In this document: in pieces, positions 8,069-16,781 of the stretch
Layout: each line of letters starts with the position of its first letter
How positions within the stretch are numbered: the first letter of the stretch is position 1
Source: Acidilobaceae archaeon
GTDB taxonomy: Archaea > Thermoproteota > Thermoprotei_A > Sulfolobales > Acidilobaceae
Length of the DNA stretch: 64,000 nucleotides
Assembly: GCA_027046245.1 (NCBI GenBank)
Contig: JALTZJ010000019.1
Span: 1 to 64,000 of the forward strand
Direction: 5' to 3'
Made by a program: the position numbers and the translations under genes
The notes under the pieces: model-generated
The model's input: only the letters and a program-made list of their open reading frames with translations
What the model was told of the DNA's origin: nothing
Databases searched by the model: none

Positions 8069-9733
8069 TTGAGGGTAGTGGCTTTACCTCGCTCGTCGAG
8101 CGTCAGGGAGCCCGATGTGCTGGTGGTGGGCGCTGGCCATAACGGGCTAACTGCCGCCGTGTACCTGGCGCTTAGGGGGTTAAAGGTTGAGGTAGTCGAG
8201 GCTACTGATAGGATTGGCGGCCTCGCTGCCAACTACGAGCCGTGGCCCGGGTTCAAGGCGCCTCTGGGAGCTTACGTGCTGGGCCTCTACCCTAGATGGC
8301 TCCTTGAGCGTCTAGGCGTGTGGGACAAGTTGAGGCTGCTGCGCAGACCTGTCGGCATGACGGTCCTCCTAGGCGGTGGTAAAGCCGTAACTGTTTACAG
8401 TGACTCTAAGAGAACTGCCAGGATATTTAGGGGGTTTAGCGAGGCTGATGCCAGGGCTTATCTTGAATGGGACAGGCTCTGGAGCATAGCTACTTCAATC
8501 CTGAGAGGCCTTTACGAGAACGAGCCCCTACCCGTAAATGAGATCGTGGAGACACTCTACCGCTTGCAGGGGGTGCCGCTGCTAGGAGACAGGGTTAAGC
8601 GGGTACTCGAGGACGCTGCCTGGGCGTTGACTGCCTCCGCTGGTAGACTGCTCGAGGAGTGGTTTGAGAGTTGGGAGGCCAGGACGGCCCTAGCAGAGGA
8701 CGCGCTAGTGGGGGAACTCGTCGACGCGTACCATCCAGGTACTGGGCTGGTATTGGCCCACCACTACCTAGGCGCCGCCACTGGGAGGGCGGGCGAGTGG
8801 GTTAACGTTGCAGGCGGCATGGGCGCGCTTAGCGAGGCTCTAGCCGCCAGGCTACGAGGGCTAGACGGGGTAGTGAGGTTAGGCTGCCCTGTTACCATGC
8901 TGACCCGCTCTGGGAGAGGCTTAGAGGTTCATGCGGCTTGCGGCGTCTACAGGCCCAGGCTAGGCGTCATATTCACTGGGAGCGTTAAGCAGCTGCCCAC
9001 CACGGCAGCTGATCTCCTCGAGAAACGTGTCAGGCGGGGAATAGAGTCTCTAGACTCTCGGGGTGCTAGTGCTAAGCTTGTAATAGCCTCTAGGAAGCCC
9101 CCACTGCCTAGAGCCGGAGTCGATGTCGTAGAGGCTCTTCAGAGTAGCATGGTCGTGCTTAGAGGCCTTGAACACGCTTCCCGGGCCCTAGGTGAGGCCC
9201 TCCATAGGGGCGTGAGTAGCGAGCCCTGGCTCTCCGTTAACGTCGTCTCAGCCGCCGACCCCTCCCTAGCCCCTGAAGGATGGAGCCTCACCAGCGTGTT
9301 CCTCCAGTATGCAGCCGGCGGAGCCGTAGGTAGCGGGGCCGAGTGGCGTGAGAGGGTTCTTGACGCTGCTAGAAGCGTCATGGACGATGAGTTTAGCCTC
9401 GACTGGGATGATGCTAGAGTAGATGTACTGACGCCTGGCCGCTACGAGAGCGAGATGCTAGTGCCCGGCGGCCACATATTCCATATAGCCATGAAGCCGG
9501 ACCAGATCTACGGCTTCCGCCCCCTACCAGGAAGCCAGGGCCCCCGACTACCCGGCTGCGGCGAGCCCCTCTACCTAGGAGGAGCCAGCGCTCACCCCGG
9601 CGGAGGAGTCTCAGGTCTCCCGGGGCTCTTAGCAGCTGAGAGGCTCCTAGCCGATAGAGGGTTAGCGAAGCCTAGGAGGGTTAACCTGAGAAGCCTGGCG
9701 CTGGCAGCACTCCGAGGCTCAGGCCTCATTTAA
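8069..9733 (+). CDS. Phytoene-desaturase-like FAD-dependent oxidoreductase
   Basis: A 554-residue flavoprotein of the NAD(P)/FAD amine-oxidase type. The N-terminal dinucleotide-binding motif VLVVGAGHNGLTAA is followed by VEVVEATDRIGGL. The C-terminal HPGGGVSGLPGLLAAERLL is the second FAD-contact region typical of CrtI and its relatives. Overall it is nearest to the PYROXD2/CrtI-like group common in archaea. A carotenoid or isoprenoid substrate, such as saturation or desaturation of membrane lipid chains, is possible but not shown, and there are no carotenoid genes beside it. TTG (8069) and GTG (8078) can start it; the TATA spacing favours 8069. Confidence 0.8.
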   Translation: MRVVALPRSSSVREPDVLVVGAGHNGLTAAVYLALRGLKVEVVEATDRIGGLAANYEPWPGFKAPLGAYVLGLYPRWLLERLGVWDKLRLLRRPVGMTVLLGGGKAVTVYSDSKRTARIFRGFSEADARAYLEWDRLWSIATSILRGLYENEPLPVNEIVETLYRLQGVPLLGDRVKRVLEDAAWALTASAGRLLEEWFESWEARTALAEDALVGELVDAYHPGTGLVLAHHYLGAATGRAGEWVNVAGGMGALSEALAARLRGLDGVVRLGCPVTMLTRSGRGLEVHAACGVYRPRLGVIFTGSVKQLPTTAADLLEKRVRRGIESLDSRGASAKLVIASRKPPLPRAGVDVVEALQSSMVVLRGLEHASRALGEALHRGVSSEPWLSVNVVSAADPSLAPEGWSLTSVFLQYAAGGAVGSGAEWRERVLDAARSVMDDEFSLDWDDARVDVLTPGRYESEMLVPGGHIFHIAMKPDQIYGFRPLPGSQGPRLPGCGEPLYLGGASAHPGGGVSGLPGLLAAERLLADRGLAKPRRVNLRSLALAALRGSGLI

Positions 9734-9772
9734 TCATGAATAGAGGGAGAATCCCCTGTGTTCCCCCTCCTT

Positions 9773-10411
9773 TTATTCTAGTAGCCCGAGGCCTAGCTTG
9801 AGGAGGGCTGGGAGCAGCGCTGCTATGAGGGAGTGGGGTAGCGGCATTCCCATGCTCTTATGAAGGCCGTATGCTGTTAGCGCTACTCCTAGCGCTAGGA
9901 GAGCTACGTCAAGGGGGTGCAGAGGCGATGCGAGTAGATCCATGGGCCCACCTCCTAGGGCAGCTACGAGGGGCGCCCTGAGGGTGTAAGGCAGCAGGCT
10001 CGAGGCCCTTACGAGGAAGACCGCGTGGAGGGGGCGGCGCCTCGGGGAGACCGCTGCTACTATGCCTATGAGTATCGCGTCGGCTAGAGCCGCTAATAGG
10101 GGAGTAGCTACTGCCAGGGCTAGGGCCTTCAACGGCGCTGTGACGAGCGCTGCTGGATCCAGGGAGAATAGCCCTCTAAGCGAGAGGGCCGCCAGGGAGA
10201 GGAGGAAGGCTACGCTTGAAGCCCATATCCAGGCGCCTATGCAGAAGAGGGCGGTAGCGTATATGCCATACTTGTCTATCAGGCTTGAGAGCCTCTGATA
10301 GAAAGCCCCTGGGTTTATAGCGGCCTTGAGGGGGGCTACGAAGCCCTCTCTAATACTAACGAAGAAGCCCCCCAGCCTCCCGCCGCCACTCCTCAACACA
10401 TGCAACACCAC
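9773..10411 (-). CDS. Polytopic membrane protein, possibly Yip1-like
   Basis: 212 residues with about five hydrophobic segments (roughly residues 50-75, 90-125, 130-155, 165-185 and 190-210). The opening INPGAFYQRLSSLIDKYG followed by helices resembles the archaeal Yip1-domain pattern, but weakly. No catalytic motif is visible. It converges with the flavoprotein gene with a 39-base gap and has no operon partner. Confidence 0.6.
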   Translation of the reverse strand: MVLHVLRSGGGRLGGFFVSIREGFVAPLKAAINPGAFYQRLSSLIDKYGIYATALFCIGAWIWASSVAFLLSLAALSLRGLFSLDPAALVTAPLKALALAVATPLLAALADAILIGIVAAVSPRRRPLHAVFLVRASSLLPYTLRAPLVAALGGGPMDLLASPLHPLDVALLALGVALTAYGLHKSMGMPLPHSLIAALLPALLKLGLGLLE

Positions 10412-10700
10412 ATGGACAACGCCTCTAGGGCTGGAGGTCTCTTAAAGGGGAGGGTCTGTTCCTGCCGGAGTCCCCATTAGGCCCCCGCCCCTCCTGGTAG
10501 GGGCCTCGGTTCATGGGTAGTATCTTCATCCCCCCACGTGAACTACCGGGCAAGGCCCACCCCTCTTAAAGCGGGGTGCACCTAGGTATTGCGGGGACCC
10601 TGCCTCTCCCCGGATATCTCTATGCTGAAGGAATACGGCTCGTGGCCTCCCATTGGGGCTCAAGGGCCTGGGGATTTAGTGTCTCTGGGGTGCGCCGTGA
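10412..10700. other. Intergenic region with small inverted repeats
   Basis: No gene is visible in these 289 bases. GGTAGT (10516-10521) pairs with ACTACC (10542-10547). CACCCC (10558-10563) pairs with GGGGTG (10573-10578) around a 9-base loop. A CACGTGAACTACC stretch just before the second hairpin reminds me of IS200/IS605-type ends, but no tnpA or tnpB is in the window, so this is only a resemblance. The last part carries the ribosome site (GGGGTG, 10687-10692) of the helicase gene. Confidence 0.35.
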
Positions 10701-13700
10701 TTGGGCCTGCTAGATAAGGCGAGGTTCAGGCTTGCCAAGTGGGCTTCTCAGGCGTTAGGCGATAAGTGGGTTGAGGCTGCTCTTGAGGCTGCTGGCGGGG
10801 ATCCGGAGCTTCTTTATGATGTGTTTAGGGAGAAGCCTTGTGATAATCGTGTGCTGGCTGCTATGGCTGGTGCCGGCCTCTACGAGGCTATAGCTCAGGC
10901 TGCGAAGCAGGGCTGTAGGGTTCCAGGCGAGTTGCTCTCCGAGGCTCTCCACGGCCTTACCCTCCTCGGTGACCTCGATTCTGCTGATGTGGTTGCGGAA
11001 GCTCTAGGAGTTTCGGGTCCTCCCCGCGGCGAGCCGTTGTACGCCTACTGCGGCGAGGGACTGGTGGAGGCCAAGACTGGAGGGTTCACGGCGTCGTCCT
11101 CTAAGCTTTCTCCTGCTGGGAGGGCTAGGGTTGAAGCGGAGGCCTTGGGCAGCGGCTTGTGGAGGCTCGTAGCCGAGTCTGGCGCCCCCGTCGCCAGCTT
11201 GTGGGGCTGCTACCGCGGCCTCCCTAGGACTGTCGACGCCAGGCTGCTAGCCGCCATAGCATTCCCAGAGGCGGGAGCGGACGTGGTGTCGGCCTCATAT
11301 AATGTTGGTGTAGATGCTAGGGGGGCTGCTGAGGCTGTAGAGGCTCTCAGCGGGGCAGCCGCTTGGGCCATCTACGATCTCGCCGGTGCCGATCCTGATA
11401 GGCTGCCCGGGCCTGTCAAGTGGAGCGGGTTCCTGCCCAGGGTCGAGCCTAGGTGGAGGCCTCAGGGGGTGGTGTTAACTGACAGGCCCCGCCTCTCCTG
11501 GGGCGTAATTAAGCCTTACGAGATCGAGGCTCCCCAGCTTGAGGGCGAGGGCTGGGACTACGCTGCTAGGGTCGCCGTCAGGAGCCTTGCGCTTCGTAGC
11601 GGTGACCCGGCTGCGGCTCTGAAGCTTGAGGAGCCGGCGGAGCTTGCCGAGAGGCTGAGGGATCTAGTACAGGGGCTAGCCCGGCCTCGTAGGTCTCCTC
11701 CCAGGGGTGGAGGCCAGGTTCCCGCTTGGATTGCCAGGTGCCTGGGGTTCAGGGTCAGAGTTGACAGGCTGGACTGTATTTCCAATAGCGATGAGTGCCT
11801 TTCTGGCCTGGTTCCCGATCCTGTGGGTGAGCCTCCGTGGACGCCTTGCAGGGAGGGCTCGTGGATCGATGCTACAGGAGCTGAGGCTCCTGGGGCTCCC
11901 GAGGAGCTGGCTACCAGGCTAGGCCTTAGAGGTGGCGGTGTCAGCGTTAAGGTCGTGGAGCCGCGTGGTGCTAGGGGTCCTGGGGCGCTTGCAGCGCTTG
12001 CGCTAGCATCCCTCAGCGGGAGTCGGGGGCTCGTAGTCGCGTTTAGCTGGGCCGTGGTGGAGGCGGCGAGGAGGGGTGGCGCTGTAGGTCTTGAGGGGCT
12101 GGACGAGTGGTTAGCCGGTTCTAGGCCTTTGGTACTGCACTTCAGGGAGCTACTTGAGAAGCCTGCCGTGCTGGCTTGGGCCGGCGACGTTGTCTCCGTC
12201 GCTCCTGAAGCGTGGGCTAGGCGGGGCGCTGCCCGGGTGCTCCGGGAGGAGCCGTGGCCTGATGCCGTGAAGGTTCTCAGGCTCAGGGTTGCCGAGTTTG
12301 CTGCTAGGCTTGGCGGCAAGGCTGTTAGCAGGGCCCTCGCGGGACTCGACGGGGTAGAGTATCTCAGGGTTGATGCTGATCCCTTGGGGGAGCCCGGGTG
12401 GAGGCCCATAGTGAGGGATTACCTTGAGGCGTTCAGGGAGTATTGGGGCGGTAGGGAGCCCAGGAACGGCCAGCTCGCCGCGGTCTCTGCGATGGCAGCC
12501 CTTCTAGGAGCCGGGAGGGCTGGAGTAGTCCTCGCAGTCTTCCCTACCGGCTACGGTAAGAGCGCGGTCTTCCAGGGGCTTGCTAGGCCCTTGGCAGCTG
12601 CTGGGTACGGCTCCTCGGTCCTAGTAGTGACTCCCCTGAGGGCGCTGATGAGGGACCAGGTTCGAGGGGCCCTCTCGCGGGGCATTGCTGCTGTAAGGAT
12701 GGAGTCGGGCCTGCCCCCCGAGTGGAGGCGGGCTGCCGCCGAGATGGCGAGGCTGGGCCTCGTAGACCTTATATATGTCGCCCCCGAGCGGTTCCAGGAT
12801 CCGCTCCTTGCTGGCGGTGTTGAGGACTGGGCTGTCATAGTGCTTGACGAGGCTCACAGCCTGTCGAGGTGGGGCTATACCTTTAGGCCAGCGTATCTCT
12901 ACGCTGCTAAGCGGCTGCAGGAGGTTAGGGCTGAGAGGGAGTGGCCTCCGATTCTTGCCCTCACAGCTACAGCCCCGCCCGACGTTGAAGACGAGATACT
13001 AGCCCTTACAGGAGCCGGGGAGCCCGTCGAGATAGACCCGTCCTTGGGTGTTGAGGCGGCTGAGAGGCTCGTCGATGCGGGCGGAGAGGCCGCCGTGCTC
13101 AGACTCGACCCTGTTAGGCCTGAGCTCAGGTTCACGGTTAGACCAGCGCCTAGCGGCGAGTCGAGGCTCGAGACCCTGGCAGGCGAGGTGGAGCGCTTAA
13201 CCCGTTGGGCGGACTCCCTTGGAGAGCCATGGATAGGAGTCGTCTTCACCGGCTACGTGAAGAGTAGGAGCGAGTCCTGGGCCAACGCTGAGAGGGTCGG
13301 CGAGTTCCTCTCAAGGAGGCTAGGCGAGGAGGTAGCAGTCTATCACGGGCAGCTGGGGGAGGCTGCGAGGCGCCGCGTCGAGGAGGCGGTATTGAATGCA
13401 AGTAGGGGCGCCGGTGGTCCGAGGATAGTGGTTGCCACCAAGGCATTCGGCATGGGAGTGGACATTCCTAATATAAGGTGGGTGATCCACCTCACCCCCA
13501 GCGACAGCGTAGAGGATTACCTGCAAGAGGCGGGCAGGGCTGGGCGCGACGGCCGCGAGGCCTGGGCGCTCTCGCTCTATAGTCCTGGGGACTTCGAGAA
13601 GAAGCGGAGGAGGGTTCTGGCGGAGCACACTAGGCCGAGCACTGTGCTAGAGGCTTTCAACGTGTTGGCCCGGGTCGCGGCCGAGCTAGATGCGCCTGTC

Positions 13701-14657
13701 GCCGTGGCGCCCCTAGAGGCTCTCCCCGGCGGCGACCTCGGCGTGAGAGCGCTAGATATACTTAGGGCCAGCGGGGTACTAGAGTATGAGATTCACCGGG
13801 AGGCTGTCGCGTATAAGAGCGATAGGATTGACCCGTCGGAGATCCTGCCGTGGAGCTTGAAGCTGCCCGGCGGCTACGTGCTTGGACCCCCGATTTATAG
13901 GAGGAGTGGTGTTGTCAGTGTGAGGAGTGTTAGCATTGAGTATTGCAGGGCCGACGGGGCCGGTCATGTAAGGCTTAGAGTGGGGGGTGAAACCCTGTTC
14001 TCCACTGCATCCCGATGCGGCTCCTGGGAGAAGGGCGTGAGGGGCCTGGTACTCGCCTGGTGGAGCCCCTGGTCGGAGCCCGAGCCCGTAGAGTACCTAC
14101 CACCCGAGATCATGGCGGCAGTGCTCAGGGGGCTGAGCCTCGAGTCTATCAAGGTCGACTCGCTGAGGAGGCTACTAGAGGAGGGGCTGGCAGCGTATAG
14201 CAGGGGAGGCGACGCCGAGGCTGATAGAGTTATCAAGGAGGGGATACGCAGCTACTTCGCTAAGCCGGCAATAGACCCGCCGCCCAGCGAGTGGCGCTTG
14301 CCGGAGCCCGGCAGCGTTGAGTGCCGTACTCCAGAGGAGTGTGTAAAGGCCGCTGCAGGGCTGGCCGTAGAGCTGCACCGCTACCTGGGCCCGGAGGGCT
14401 ATACTATAGCGGCTCAGACCTCGGAGCTGGCAGGGCCTCTAGCGGTGGCTGTGAGGGATGCAACTGGGGAGGCGCCTAGAGTAGACCCGGTCGCTGCTTA
14501 TAGGAGGGTGCAGGCCAGGCTGAGGGAGCGCGGGTGGAAGGGTGTCATGGATTACGGCTACCTGGTTGTAGTTGCTAGGAGTGGGAGGCACATTGAAAGC
14601 CTTAAGTCGAGGCTAGAGGGGTACCCGTACTATAGGATCTACGTCTCGCCGGTGTAG
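10701..14657 (+). CDS. Large RecQ-like superfamily 2 helicase
   Basis: 1318 residues. The central part is a complete SF2 helicase of RecQ type: Walker A FPTGYGKSAVF (about 614-624), VTPLRALMRDQ, DEAH box VLDEAHSLSRWG (about 713), LTATAP (about 753), ATKAFGMGVDIPNIRW and the arginine-finger motif QEAGRAGRDGR (about 942-952). Flanking it are about 590 N-terminal residues that I cannot assign, with several Cys/Trp-rich patches, and about 350 C-terminal residues with no clear RecQ zinc or HRDC domain. Ordinary RecQ is about half this size. A role in DNA repair, or in genome defence as for other large Q-like helicases, is possible but not shown. It begins at TTG. Its last 19 bases overlap the PadR gene on the other strand. 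Confidence 0.85.
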   Translation: MGLLDKARFRLAKWASQALGDKWVEAALEAAGGDPELLYDVFREKPCDNRVLAAMAGAGLYEAIAQAAKQGCRVPGELLSEALHGLTLLGDLDSADVVAEALGVSGPPRGEPLYAYCGEGLVEAKTGGFTASSSKLSPAGRARVEAEALGSGLWRLVAESGAPVASLWGCYRGLPRTVDARLLAAIAFPEAGADVVSASYNVGVDARGAAEAVEALSGAAAWAIYDLAGADPDRLPGPVKWSGFLPRVEPRWRPQGVVLTDRPRLSWGVIKPYEIEAPQLEGEGWDYAARVAVRSLALRSGDPAAALKLEEPAELAERLRDLVQGLARPRRSPPRGGGQVPAWIARCLGFRVRVDRLDCISNSDECLSGLVPDPVGEPPWTPCREGSWIDATGAEAPGAPEELATRLGLRGGGVSVKVVEPRGARGPGALAALALASLSGSRGLVVAFSWAVVEAARRGGAVGLEGLDEWLAGSRPLVLHFRELLEKPAVLAWAGDVVSVAPEAWARRGAARVLREEPWPDAVKVLRLRVAEFAARLGGKAVSRALAGLDGVEYLRVDADPLGEPGWRPIVRDYLEAFREYWGGREPRNGQLAAVSAMAALLGAGRAGVVLAVFPTGYGKSAVFQGLARPLAAAGYGSSVLVVTPLRALMRDQVRGALSRGIAAVRMESGLPPEWRRAAAEMARLGLVDLIYVAPERFQDPLLAGGVEDWAVIVLDEAHSLSRWGYTFRPAYLYAAKRLQEVRAEREWPPILALTATAPPDVEDEILALTGAGEPVEIDPSLGVEAAERLVDAGGEAAVLRLDPVRPELRFTVRPAPSGESRLETLAGEVERLTRWADSLGEPWIGVVFTGYVKSRSESWANAERVGEFLSRRLGEEVAVYHGQLGEAARRRVEEAVLNASRGAGGPRIVVATKAFGMGVDIPNIRWVIHLTPSDSVEDYLQEAGRAGRDGREAWALSLYSPGDFEKKRRRVLAEHTRPSTVLEAFNVLARVAAELDAPVAVAPLEALPGGDLGVRALDILRASGVLEYEIHREAVAYKSDRIDPSEILPWSLKLPGGYVLGPPIYRRSGVVSVRSVSIEYCRADGAGHVRLRVGGETLFSTASRCGSWEKGVRGLVLAWWSPWSEPEPVEYLPPEIMAAVLRGLSLESIKVDSLRRLLEEGLAAYSRGGDAEADRVIKEGIRSYFAKPAIDPPPSEWRLPEPGSVECRTPEECVKAAAGLAVELHRYLGPEGYTIAAQTSELAGPLAVAVRDATGEAPRVDPVAAYRRVQARLRERGWKGVMDYGYLVVVARSGRHIESLKSRLEGYPYYRIYVSPV

Positions 14658-15133
14658 CGGCTGCACGCCTCCTCCACCACGCTGGCGAGCCTCGCGACGT
14701 TCTCCCTAACCTCGCCGCATATACGCTCGGCCAGGTCACGGTATCCCCCCTTCTCGAGCTGGCTGCACCCCTCTACCACGAAGTATATGTAGAAGTCTAT
14801 CTTGGCCTTCGCCTTAGCCTCGAGGATTCCAGCCAGCTCCCTCCAGCCCTTCTCAGTGAGCCTGTAAACCACCTTTCTACCCCCTCTCACACCCTCAGTC
14901 ACAACCCTCTCCACATCCACTAGCCCCTCGGCCTTCAACTGGTCGAGGACAGGGTAGAGGGTCCCTGCAGCCGGCCTCCACTTGCCGCCCGTAACCTCCT
15001 CTATCCTCTTTATGATCTGGTAGCCGTGCATGGGCTTCTCAGCCAGGACCCTGAGGACTAGCATTCGCAGCGTCTCCCTGTACAAGTTCTGCCCTGAGGC
15101 GTGCTGCGCCTCAACCCTGACAGGCTCTCTCAA
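14639..15133 (-). CDS. PadR family transcriptional regulator
   Basis: A winged-helix repressor-type regulator. Residues about 20-105 form the PadR DNA-binding domain: LVLRVLAEKPMHGYQI, then the recognition helix AAGTLYPVLDQLKAEGLV, then the wing GGRKVVYRLTEKG. The C-terminal 55 residues are helical and fit a dimerisation helix. The ligand is unknown. The TTG start has an AT-rich element about 29 bases upstream. Its neighbour across the 181-base divergent region is the SDR gene, and PadR proteins often control adjacent genes and themselves. A GGCCCC/GGGGCC inverted repeat (15220-15240) in that region is a possible operator. Confidence 0.88.
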   Translation of the reverse strand: MREPVRVEAQHASGQNLYRETLRMLVLRVLAEKPMHGYQIIKRIEEVTGGKWRPAAGTLYPVLDQLKAEGLVDVERVVTEGVRGGRKVVYRLTEKGWRELAGILEAKAKAKIDFYIYFVVEGCSQLEKGGYRDLAERICGEVRENVARLASVVEEACSRYTGET

Positions 15134-15314
15134 ACCCGTAGGCCCCTACCCGAGTGGGAGTATTTGGCCGCGGGCTTAAAGGGTGCGGGGCGGCTCAAAG
15201 ACTGGTGTCCCTCCCCAGCGGCCCCAACATTATGGGGGCCTCGGCAATACCAGCCCTCTTCACCACCGCCCCACACTCTACGTTGATAATGGGGCTCTAG
15301 GGGTGTAATAGGCT

Positions 15315-16091
15315 GTGCCCACGTGTAGAGCCTTAGTTGCTGGGGCTAGCAGGGGGCTGGGCTACTACGCTGCCGAGGCACTAGCAGAGGAAGGGTGCAG
15401 CCTAGCTGTAATTGCTAGGGGCGTGAAGGAGCTGGCACAGGCTGCTGAGAAGCTTAGGGGTGCCGGCGCCCCTAGAGTGGCGTACCGCGGCCTTGACCTG
15501 GCGAGTAGGGATGTGGAGGAGCTGGTGCCCTGGGCTCTGAGGGAGCTGGGGGGCCTAGAGGCAGTAGTTATGGCTTATGGCAACATATCCCGGGAGCCCC
15601 TTGAGCTTCATGAGGCCTCTTGGAGTGACTGGGTGGAGGCTGCCAGGCTGTACTTAGCGAGTACCGGCGTGGTTATCAGGGACCTGGTATCTATGAATCC
15701 CGTGAAGGCGTCACTCATACTAGTTTCCAGCTTCTCGGTAGCCGAGCCCATGCCGCCGCTAGTGGTTAGCGACGCTGCTAGGGCAGGCCTATCGAGGATT
15801 GCCCGTGTAGCCGCTAGGCGGTACCCCGAGAGGCTTAGGCCTCTACTTGTACTGGTAGGCAGCTTCCCCACGCCGGGGGCCCTAGCTACAGTGTCTAGGA
15901 TAGCTGAGCGGGAGGGCAGGGATCCTAGGGTGTACTGGAGGGAGCGGGTCGAGGGTTTGAGCCCCTTATCTAGGGGTGGAGCCTTCGAGGAGTGGAAGTG
16001 GCTGGTGAAGACGCTTGTCAAGGCACCCGAGTATCTCCACGGCTCAGTTATACTCTTCGATGGAGGCAGCAGCAGGGTGGCGTGGCCCTAG
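15315..16091 (+). CDS. Short-chain dehydrogenase-like protein lacking the catalytic Tyr
   Basis: 258 residues with a classical SDR fold. VAGASRGLGYYAAE (about 9-22) is the cofactor-binding GxxxGxG, followed by an NNAG-like AYGNIS and the strand LILVSSF with Ser138/139. The YxxxK active-site motif is not conserved: the expected region reads LVVSDAARAG, so Tyr is replaced by Val or Ser and Lys by Ala or Arg. It may therefore bind NAD(P) without normal SDR catalysis, or use another mechanism. The C-terminal HGSVILFDGGSS is the usual SDR end. The GTG start lies 27 bases after TTGATAAT (15283-15290), so it is probably leaderless. It is divergent from padR. Confidence 0.8.
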   Translation: MPTCRALVAGASRGLGYYAAEALAEEGCSLAVIARGVKELAQAAEKLRGAGAPRVAYRGLDLASRDVEELVPWALRELGGLEAVVMAYGNISREPLELHEASWSDWVEAARLYLASTGVVIRDLVSMNPVKASLILVSSFSVAEPMPPLVVSDAARAGLSRIARVAARRYPERLRPLLVLVGSFPTPGALATVSRIAEREGRDPRVYWRERVEGLSPLSRGGAFEEWKWLVKTLVKAPEYLHGSVILFDGGSSRVAWP

Positions 16092-16175
16092 CAGAGTAGA
16101 GATCCCCATATTTAGTAACGTATCCTTACATGGGTAACCGGGGAAACGTTAATCCCTGGGAAGCGAGTGGGGTAG

Positions 16176-16709
16176 GTGCGAGCCTTGGACAGCGGCGGTA
16201 AACAGGGTAGGAGGGGTCTAGTGTTGCCGCCCAGACTAGAATACGATATATGGAAGGAGGTGTTCGACAACGCGCTAGAGATTTTCAGGAGCCAGTTGAG
16301 GGGGCCCGAGGACTGGCCCCGCGTGAAGGCCGTACTCGCAGAGAGGATAGCCAGGATACTGCCTAAGTACTTCAAAACCATAAGGGTCATAGCATTGAGC
16401 GACTTGAGCGGCGGCGAGTGCGTTGAGGACCTCGGCGGCAGCTTCGACATAGACCTTGTCATAGTAGTTGACAGCCCCGCGGAGAGCTACGCCCTAACAG
16501 CGCTTGAGCCGGTGATAGATAATGCATTGAAGGAGGCCCTGATCTACAGTAAGGACTATAAGACCTTCAAGAGGCTCGCCAGCGTCTATGAAAGGGGAAT
16601 AAGGCATAACGTCGTGGAGATCCATGTTAACGATGAGTACGCCTCTAGGCTAGCCAGGGCCAGCATGTGCCCCCCGATAATCCTCTACACCGGCGACGCC
16701 AGCAACTAA
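16176..16709 (+). CDS. Hypothetical protein with a nucleotidyltransferase-like motif
   Basis: 177 residues, not firmly recognised. The central LGGSFDIDLVIVVD (about residues 88-101) resembles the GS...DxD metal-binding core of pol-beta-type nucleotidyltransferases, with a helical region before it and an alpha-beta region after it. The motif is compact and the third carboxylate cannot be placed, so the assignment is weak. The GTG start has an AT-rich element (about 16147-16153) 27 bases upstream. It precedes the SPOUT methyltransferase by 72 bases, with a perfect hairpin between them. Confidence 0.65.
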   Translation: MRALDSGGKQGRRGLVLPPRLEYDIWKEVFDNALEIFRSQLRGPEDWPRVKAVLAERIARILPKYFKTIRVIALSDLSGGECVEDLGGSFDIDLVIVVDSPAESYALTALEPVIDNALKEALIYSKDYKTFKRLASVYERGIRHNVVEIHVNDEYASRLARASMCPPIILYTGDASN

Positions 16710-16742
16710 GAACCCCGGATATGGAGGATAGTGTAGCTTATA

Positions 16743-16763
16743 GGAGGGCCGAGGAGGCCCTCC
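16743..16763. other. Perfect 8-bp GC-rich hairpin
   Basis: GGAGGGCC (16743-16750) pairs with GGCCCTCC (16756-16763) around a 5-base loop. It lies between two plus-strand genes, just after a CTTATAGG promoter-like element (about 16737-16744), so it would form at the 5' end of the next transcript or act as a pause or termination structure for the previous one. Its role is unknown. Confidence 0.4.
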
Positions 16764-16781
16764 CAAGGGCCCCGGGATGGG

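Noticed and set aside
11558-12409. A 283-codon minus-strand open frame inside the helicase gene
   Set aside because: Ser/Ala/Pro-rich shadow of the helicase reading frame; no start signal or homology feature.
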